Shown: one piece after another, positions 58,991 to 64,000 of the stretch
How positions within the stretch are numbered: the first letter of the stretch is position 1
Layout: each line of letters begins with the position of its first letter
NCBI RefSeq assembly: GCF_024919295.1
Contig: NZ_JANWTC010000009.1
Span: 62,001-126,000 of the forward strand
Length of the DNA: 64,000 nt
Reading direction: 5' to 3'
DNA from: Corynebacterium lemuris
GTDB lineage: Bacteria > Actinomycetota > Actinomycetes > Mycobacteriales > Mycobacteriaceae
The notes under the pieces: model-generated
Databases searched by the model: none
What the model was told of the DNA's origin: nothing
The model's input: the letters and a program-made list of their open reading frames with translations, nothing else
Translations under genes and position numbers: made by a program

Positions 58991-60172
58991 TCAGTTCTTC
59001 TCGATCTGGTTGACCACACTCTTGCAGTGTGCGATCCATTCCTTGATGACGGATCCGGGCATATTCTGGGGAAGCTGCGCGATGCGCAGCGTCATGGTGT
59101 ATTCACCCCCTGGGTCCTTCACGGGGAAGACAATTGAGCCGACGTTATACCGCTCTTCGTCAAGCAGCTCCCGCTGCTCATAATCGACAGTGGTGTTGCC
59201 GATCGTCTCGCGGATGGCACGTTCCTCCGCCGGCGTCAGCCGTGCCTTCTTGTACTCATTGGTGGCCCGGATCATCTGCTCGTAGGCGGCACTGCCTTCC
59301 TCGGGCAGATGAGCAATGAGGAAACCATTCTCCTTCACGATGGCGAGACGCCGGCGGTGAGTCTCCAGGATCTCCTCGGAGGGGTCCTTGAGCTTATGCA
59401 TCCAGCGTTCCTGGACCTCGGGCGACTTGTCGAACATGTAGGTGTCCCCGATGGGAGGAACGATGGGAAACCGGGTGGCGAAACTGTGCTCAGGGGAGGT
59501 CCCGGGAGCCATGGAATGGTAGACGGTGGCGAATTCGTCGTCGCTGACGGCAGCGAAGACTGCGACCTCACCGCGGAGGGTCTGGGCGAGGTCCTCCAGC
59601 TGCGCACCCGCGCTGTGGGCGGCGTGGATAGCGGGCAGGATCTCGTGGCTGAGGCGACCGATAAGTGAGGTGCCCACGAAACTGCCGTAGCCCCCCTGGA
59701 AGAACAAGAGCGGAGACACGGGGTTGGTGACCTCCATGTCGTGGACACGGCAGAGGGTGATCCAGTGGTCACCGGCCTCCACAATCTCTGCGATGGACGT
59801 GTCGATCCATGCGATCGAGTTCTTGAGAATGGGGTTCCCGGAAGGAGACATGTACCAGTCGACGCCGTCCAGTTTGTTCTCCCAGCGGCGTGCGATGCTC
59901 AACATCTCCGCTTCCTGTTCACCGCCGACGATGTTGATGCACAGAGAGTCGCACTCCCTCATGCGCGCGAAGGTCTTGGACGTCTTCATCGGCATGAATG
60001 AGACGAGCGGAGGATCTAGCGAAACGGAGGAGAAGGTGCCGACCACAAGGGCGAGTAGTTCTCCGTCGGGGGCGCGGCCAGTGACTACGGCGACGCCGGT
60101 GGGGTAGTGGCCCATCACGTCGCGGAAGATACGGGGCTCGAATTCCTGGGCGACAGCTGTGTTGGTCATCAT
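58991..60172 (-). CDS. Flavin reductase fused to an IclR-effector-like domain
   Basis: Protein of 393 residues. Residues about 10-165 are a flavin reductase-like FMN-binding domain (YPTGVAVVTGRAPDGELLALVVGTFSSVSLDPPLVSF, seen as parts YPTGVAVVTG and SSVSLDPPLVS). Residues about 185-385 resemble the ligand-binding domain of IclR regulators (LEDLAQTLRGEVAVFAAV, then NVGSIVFPVKDPGGEY) without any DNA-binding helix. The first part could supply reduced flavin to a monooxygenase; the second may sense substrate and adjust activity (inference). CAGGAG lies 7 nt before the ATG at 60172. Confidence 0.8.
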   Translation of the reverse strand: MMTNTAVAQEFEPRIFRDVMGHYPTGVAVVTGRAPDGELLALVVGTFSSVSLDPPLVSFMPMKTSKTFARMRECDSLCINIVGGEQEAEMLSIARRWENKLDGVDWYMSPSGNPILKNSIAWIDTSIAEIVEAGDHWITLCRVHDMEVTNPVSPLLFFQGGYGSFVGTSLIGRLSHEILPAIHAAHSAGAQLEDLAQTLRGEVAVFAAVSDDEFATVYHSMAPGTSPEHSFATRFPIVPPIGDTYMFDKSPEVQERWMHKLKDPSEEILETHRRRLAIVKENGFLIAHLPEEGSAAYEQMIRATNEYKKARLTPAEERAIRETIGNTTVDYEQRELLDEERYNVGSIVFPVKDPGGEYTMTLRIAQLPQNMPGSVIKEWIAHCKSVVNQIEKN

Positions 60173-60190
60173 GTCAGAACTCCTGGGGAT

Positions 60191-61654
60191 TTAGATCTGG
60201 GGCTGGTCCTGGAGATGTATCCTCTGGAGGCGCTCTGCGGTTCGCTCCGGGCGGAGGAACAGGATGCACATTGCGCCACCGATGATGAGGAAGATTCCAG
60301 CGATAATGAATGCACTGTGGATGCCCGTGGTCATTGCCGTGACCATCTCCGGGCTGGGGGCGACACCCTTGGGTGGGGCTGCGTAGCCGGCGCGGGTCAT
60401 GAGCTGTCCGACCAGCATCGGGGAGACGATGGCACCGGTGGCAGCAAGTCCGCCGAGGGTTGCCATGATGATGGGCCGCTGCTTCACGCCGACGCAGTAG
60501 CCGACTGCAGTGGCGGACATCGGGTAGACAAGGCTGAATCCTCCTGCGAGGCAGAGGAAAAGAACTGAGACGTTTCCTGAGGTCGCAGTGGCCAGCAGGA
60601 AGAAGATGCCGGACAGAAGGATCGACAGGCCGAAGAGAGAGGCAATGGCGAGACGGACTGTCCTGCCGCGGAGCATCAGACGGTGGCCCACCCCGCCGAG
60701 AACCAGCAGGACGATGGCGCCGATAACCCAGGGGAAGGTGGTGACCACACCCACCTGAGGCAGGGACAGTCCGACGACGGTTGTCAGGTACTGCGGTAGC
60801 CATGTCGTGAGGAAGCCCTGGACGAAGAAGCTGGAGGATGCGCCGATCAGTGTCGCTATAAACGACAGGCTGAGCAGGACTTTCCAGATAGCAAATGTCG
60901 GGCGATCATCGACTGAGGGGGTGGCGGCTGCTGCGCTGTCAGCGCTATCAGCGACTGCGTCATTCTCCTGCGGGGACGCATCTTCAGCGTTCTGTGCCTT
61001 GTTCTTCGCAAGATAGGGACCGCTGCCACCGAAGAGGATCCAGGTGACGCACCAAATGAGTCCGACGATACCCATCGCACCAAAGGCCCAACGCCATCCC
61101 CACATGCTGATGACGAACACCAACGCGGGGGCGGCAATGACCGGACCCATCGTGGAGCCGATGGCGATGAGGTTGGAGGGCAGTGCGCGGGCGGAGGGTG
61201 CAAACCAGGTGTGCGCAGAGGTGAGAGACATGGCCGTTGCCGGTCCTTCTGCACCTCCCAGGATGATGCGGGTGGCCAGCAGTACGGCTGCGCCGCCACC
61301 CAGCAGCATCGGGAACTGCATCACTGCCCAGACAATGCCCAGCGTCAGGACGATCCAGTGGACGGACACCCGAGAGGCGATGACGCCGGTCAAGATGGAG
61401 ACGATCGAGTACAGGAAAAAGAAGGCGCTGCCGATGAAACCGAACTCCGTGGGCGTCAGGCCCAGTTCCGCCATGGCGTCGGGGGCGACAAGGCCGAGGA
61501 CCGCTTTGTCGGCGAAAGCGATGATCTGGAACACGACGAGCAGAGCGACAACGGTCCACGCTCGTCGGGTGTGGCGGCGGTCCGACTGTGTCGGCGTGGT
61601 CTGGATATGCGGTGACCGCTGTGTCCTGCTGGTGGACATGGTACGAAGTGCCAC
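60191..61654 (-). CDS. MFS transporter, anion:cation symporter (ACS)-like
   Basis: Protein of about 487 residues with 12 membrane segments and a long central loop (about residues 235-275, rich in Ala/Asp/Ser). The pattern FADKAVLGLVAPDAMAELGLTPTEFG and GGAEGPATAMSLTSAHTWF is typical of ACS transporters for organic or aromatic acids. GTG 61654 is preferred because GGAGGA lies just before it; ATGs at 61666 and 61639 lack such a site. First gene of the minus-strand operon, divergent from the amidase. Confidence 0.87.
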   Translation of the reverse strand: MALRTMSTSRTQRSPHIQTTPTQSDRRHTRRAWTVVALLVVFQIIAFADKAVLGLVAPDAMAELGLTPTEFGFIGSAFFFLYSIVSILTGVIASRVSVHWIVLTLGIVWAVMQFPMLLGGGAAVLLATRIILGGAEGPATAMSLTSAHTWFAPSARALPSNLIAIGSTMGPVIAAPALVFVISMWGWRWAFGAMGIVGLIWCVTWILFGGSGPYLAKNKAQNAEDASPQENDAVADSADSAAAATPSVDDRPTFAIWKVLLSLSFIATLIGASSSFFVQGFLTTWLPQYLTTVVGLSLPQVGVVTTFPWVIGAIVLLVLGGVGHRLMLRGRTVRLAIASLFGLSILLSGIFFLLATATSGNVSVLFLCLAGGFSLVYPMSATAVGYCVGVKQRPIIMATLGGLAATGAIVSPMLVGQLMTRAGYAAPPKGVAPSPEMVTAMTTGIHSAFIIAGIFLIIGGAMCILFLRPERTAERLQRIHLQDQPQI

Positions 61655-61906
61655 GCTTTCCTCCATTTCGGAAAGTTGTCGGTGGGAAAATGCGGAACAG
61701 TGTGGGGAGGTGTTGTGGAACCTCCGTGCTTTCACGCTAGGAGTGATCTTCCTTACAGAGATACTGGGGAAACCTTTACTCATTAATGGTTTGATATGAT
61801 CGCTCCCCGCTTTAACATGGACCACAGCGTGGCATCTTGAGTGTCTTTGGCCACAATCCTCTAGGTGATGACTCACTATGCGGACTTGAGAAAATTGGGA
61901 GTGCTT
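61655..61906. promoter_or_regulatory. Divergent control region, MFS / amidase
   Basis: AT-rich spacer without a gene. CCAC-AGC-GTGG (about 61821-61831) is a short perfect palindrome. GGGAG precedes the amidase ATG. No other clear operator. Confidence 0.35.
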
Positions 61907-63241
61907 ATGACTACGACTTTTCGATCTAGGTCTGTTGCCGGCATGGCGGTGGATATCCGGGCTGGGGAGGCTTCGGTCGATGACCTGGCCGCACAGTCTC
62001 GGCTGGAGATCAACCGGTACGAGCCCCGTCTGAAAGCATGGGTCGAACTCACTGACCTGGATCGGGAACTCTCCAGCTCCGCAGGGGCCCCAGACGTGGG
62101 ACACCGGCCGCTTAAAGGCATGTCGGTGGGCGTGAAAGACATCATCGACGTTGCCGGTCTGCCCACGCGATGTGGCTCTGAGACGGCTGATGACAGCGTC
62201 CAAGCAAAGGATGCTGACTGCGTCCGTCGTCTCCGCGAGCTGGGAGCCGTCATTCAGGGCAAGACCGTGACCACAGAGTACGGCTATTTCTCCCCGGGGC
62301 CGACTACCAACCCCTATAGCGTGGTGCATACCCCAGGGGGATCCTCAAGCGGCTCAGCCGCCGCCGTGGGTGCCGGGACCATTCCATTCGCCCTGGGAAC
62401 CCAGACGGCGGGCTCATTGACCAGGCCGGCTTCTTTCTGTGGGGTCGCCGGTCTCGTGCTCACCCACGGCAGTACCTCATTGGAGGGAGTCTCGGGGATG
62501 AGCGACTCCCTGGATTCTCTCGGTTTCCTGGCACGTTCGGTGCAGGACCTCGACTACATCTACCGCAGCTTCGCGGGCCGTGAAAATGACCCGGCAGTGC
62601 CCACCGAGGAGCTCACCGCCTTCATCTGGGAGGGATCCAGTCTGCTTAATCTGGATCCCAGCATGTCAGAACTGTTGAAGATCATTCCGAACCTGATGAC
62701 CGAGCTGGGTGTGAGCGCCACCAGACTCACCTGGGACGACCACATCAGATCCCTGGTGGATGACCACAAACTCGTGATGGGTTTTGAGGCGGCGGCCTCC
62801 CTCGGGGAGAAATTAGGGGAGAAGCGCAGGCAGCTCAGTCCTCAGCTCCAGCAGCTGCTGGACAGCGGAGACCAGGTTTCTGAGAGCTCCTACCAACAGG
62901 CACTTTTCCGCAGGGACACTTCCCGGCGTGCACTTGATCGGGTTCTCACCGACAATGCCGTTATCGTGGGGCCAGCCGCGCACGGTCCTGCCCACCGTAT
63001 TGAGGAGGGGACTGGCTCACCGGAGCTGAGCCGTCCCTGGCAACTGCTGGGGCTCCCTGCGGTCACTGTCCCGGGTGCACGCACGTCAACTGGGCTGCCC
63101 TTGGGAATTCAACTGATCGGCAAGAGGGGGAGCGAACCAACGCTTCTGCGCCTCGGCATCGCCATGGAGCCACTGCTGCGGAAACTTCCGTCTTTCTCGA
63201 ATACTGACTCATTCACCACCCTCAAGGAGATGAAATGGTGA
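61907..63241 (+). CDS. Amidase signature family hydrolase
   Basis: Protein of 444 residues. The Ser-cisSer-Lys triad is readable: Lys77 in GVKDIID, cis-Ser146 in TPGGSSSGSAA and nucleophile Ser170 in GTQTAGSLTRP, with the 24-residue spacing of the family. It should hydrolyse an amide or ester to a carboxylate. ATG 61907 is chosen with GGGAG upstream; an ATG at 61865 is possible. Divergent from the MFS gene and overlapping the next small gene by 7 nt. Substrate unknown; the uptake systems around suggest an organic acid amide. Confidence 0.9.
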   Translation: MTTTFRSRSVAGMAVDIRAGEASVDDLAAQSRLEINRYEPRLKAWVELTDLDRELSSSAGAPDVGHRPLKGMSVGVKDIIDVAGLPTRCGSETADDSVQAKDADCVRRLRELGAVIQGKTVTTEYGYFSPGPTTNPYSVVHTPGGSSSGSAAAVGAGTIPFALGTQTAGSLTRPASFCGVAGLVLTHGSTSLEGVSGMSDSLDSLGFLARSVQDLDYIYRSFAGRENDPAVPTEELTAFIWEGSSLLNLDPSMSELLKIIPNLMTELGVSATRLTWDDHIRSLVDDHKLVMGFEAAASLGEKLGEKRRQLSPQLQQLLDSGDQVSESSYQQALFRRDTSRRALDRVLTDNAVIVGPAAHGPAHRIEEGTGSPELSRPWQLLGLPAVTVPGARTSTGLPLGIQLIGKRGSEPTLLRLGIAMEPLLRKLPSFSNTDSFTTLKEMKW

Positions 63242-63528
63242 CCACTGAAAAAATCATCCCGCCCCGCCCGGTGCACCACCATCGGATGTTCCTCACCTGC
63301 TACGAAGACACCTTCAACTATGGCTGGCATCATGTGGATCTGTTTGTCCATGATGAACTCGGACGCGAAGTGAACTGGGTCCACTGGACAGTGGAGGCTG
63401 ACGGTCCAGAGCATGCCGACGAATCAGTCAGGCGGGAGGAACCCGGACTGCGGCGGACCACCCCCTGGGTCCACCACGTCAGCGCCTTCGGTATGAATTA
63501 CTGGACGGCCGAAGCTGAATGGGATTAA
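63235..63528 (+). CDS. Small His/Trp-rich protein of unknown function
   Basis: Protein of 97 residues starting inside the last codons of the amidase gene, so translation is coupled. It has no membrane segment and an unusual content of His and Trp (PVHHHRMF, NYGWHHVDLF, NWVHWTVEAD, PWVHHVSAF). I recognise no family. The coupling suggests it works with the amidase, perhaps as a small subunit or metal-binding partner (inference). Confidence 0.65.
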   Translation: MVTTEKIIPPRPVHHHRMFLTCYEDTFNYGWHHVDLFVHDELGREVNWVHWTVEADGPEHADESVRREEPGLRRTTPWVHHVSAFGMNYWTAEAEWD

Positions 63529-63552
63529 TGGAGAAAAGATCTGTTGTTGAAA

Positions 63553-64000
63553 ATGAATCAACGCGTTGGTAAGGACTCACAGCTGGTAGACAGGATTGAA
63601 CCCCTCGTCTACATCGTTGATGACGATCCTGAGCTGTGTGAGTCCGTGGCCTGGCTGTTGGACAGTGCCGGCATCGAGGGAACCATCTGCCACAGCGCTC
63701 AGGAACTGCTCGATGTCTTCGACGCACACCGTCCTGCCTGCATCGTGTTGGATGTCCGCATGCCCGCCATGAGCGGCATCCGTCTCCAGGAACGGCTCAA
63801 TGAGCTGGCACCCCATGTGGTGATCATCTTCGTCTCAGCGCACGGTGACATCCGGATGTCGGTGGACACCATGAAAGCAGGCGCGCAGGATTTCTTGGAG
63901 AAGCCCTACGACCCTCAGAAGCTTCTTGACGCCGTGCAGCTCGGTATCGAATCTGCAGAGCAGCGTTTCATCGGCCAGAGTTTGGCGGATGAAATCGTGC
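63553..64000 (+). CDS. FixJ/TodT-like response regulator, N-terminal part (continues beyond window)
   Basis: The frame is open to the end of the window (149 codons visible). The receiver domain is complete: acidic cluster in IVDDDPELCES, phospho-acceptor Asp in CIVLDVRMPAMSG, Ser in FVSAHGDIRMSV and Lys in FLEKPYD, the pattern of FixJ-type regulators, which carry a LuxR-type helix-turn-helix after it. The ATG at 63553 has no good ribosome-binding site; in-frame TTGs at 63544 and 63547, about 10 nt after GGAG, are alternatives. Its kinase is not in the window. It is the likely regulator of the catabolic island. Confidence 0.88.
   Translation, partial: MNQRVGKDSQLVDRIEPLVYIVDDDPELCESVAWLLDSAGIEGTICHSAQELLDVFDAHRPACIVLDVRMPAMSGIRLQERLNELAPHVVIIFVSAHGDIRMSVDTMKAGAQDFLEKPYDPQKLLDAVQLGIESAEQRFIGQSLADEIV

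Noticed and set aside
1..64000. CRISPR arrays, prophage genes or rRNA genes
   Set aside because: No regularly spaced repeats, phage structural genes or rRNA-like sequence were seen anywhere in the window.

Overview
The window is a high-GC actinobacterial chromosome segment, almost certainly Corynebacterium. Supporting signs are the gene orders pepN / DsbA-like / rpiB and tRNA-Gly, tRNA-Pro, tig, clpP1, clpP2, which match C. glutamicum as I remember it; an arsenate-mycothiol-type ArsC; a CopD-CtaG fusion; an McbR-type operator in front of metB; and many leaderless promoters (TAnnnT placed exactly 7 nt before the start codon). The species cannot be named from sequence alone.

Layout. 1-6.4 kb: a catabolic module with an SDR fragment, an IclR regulator and a ThDP enzyme on the minus strand, divergent from a CaiB/BaiF CoA-transferase, an HMG-CoA-lyase-like enzyme and a 2-hydroxycarboxylate transporter. 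It looks built to import a branched hydroxy-di/tri-carboxylate, activate it with CoA and cleave it. 6.6-13.5 kb: tRNA-Arg, SDR plus MFS pair, CopD/CtaG copper protein, a second SSB, EttA. 13.6-16.5 kb: a divergent arsenic island (arsO-arsR / acr3-arsC) around a near-perfect operator pair. 16.7-22.7 kb: thioesterase pair, chromate transporter, ald, glbO, an ABC ATPase and metB. 22.8-25.3 kb: an IS3-family remnant and a secreted alkaline phosphatase. 25.3-36.2 kb: a DMT transporter, an SDR, then a peptide-type ABC transporter with a CMD/alkylhydroperoxidase fusion, an FAD/NAD(P) protein and a GntR regulator.

36.4-38.9 kb: a two-component system encoded with a membrane-anchored protein ending in an extreme Asp/Trp repeat, preceded by three TGAA direct repeats at 11-bp period. 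I consider this the best candidate for an undescribed system. 39-42.8 kb: pepN, a DsbA-like protein and rpiB. 42.9-49.8 kb: a divergent six-gene glycosyltransferase/WcbI cluster coupled by 4-nt overlaps, probably making an undescribed glycan. 49.8-55.1 kb: aldo-keto reductase, a DUF1542-like membrane protein, two tRNAs, tig and clpP1P2 with a ClgR-type box.

55.1-64 kb: a visibly less GC-rich catabolic island beginning directly after clpP2, with a TRAP transporter, SnoaL-like protein, flavin reductase fused to an IclR-effector-like domain, MFS transporter, amidase, an unknown small protein and a FixJ-type response regulator cut off by the window end. As I recall, C. glutamicum carries its benzoate genes at the same place, which would make this a catabolic hotspot.
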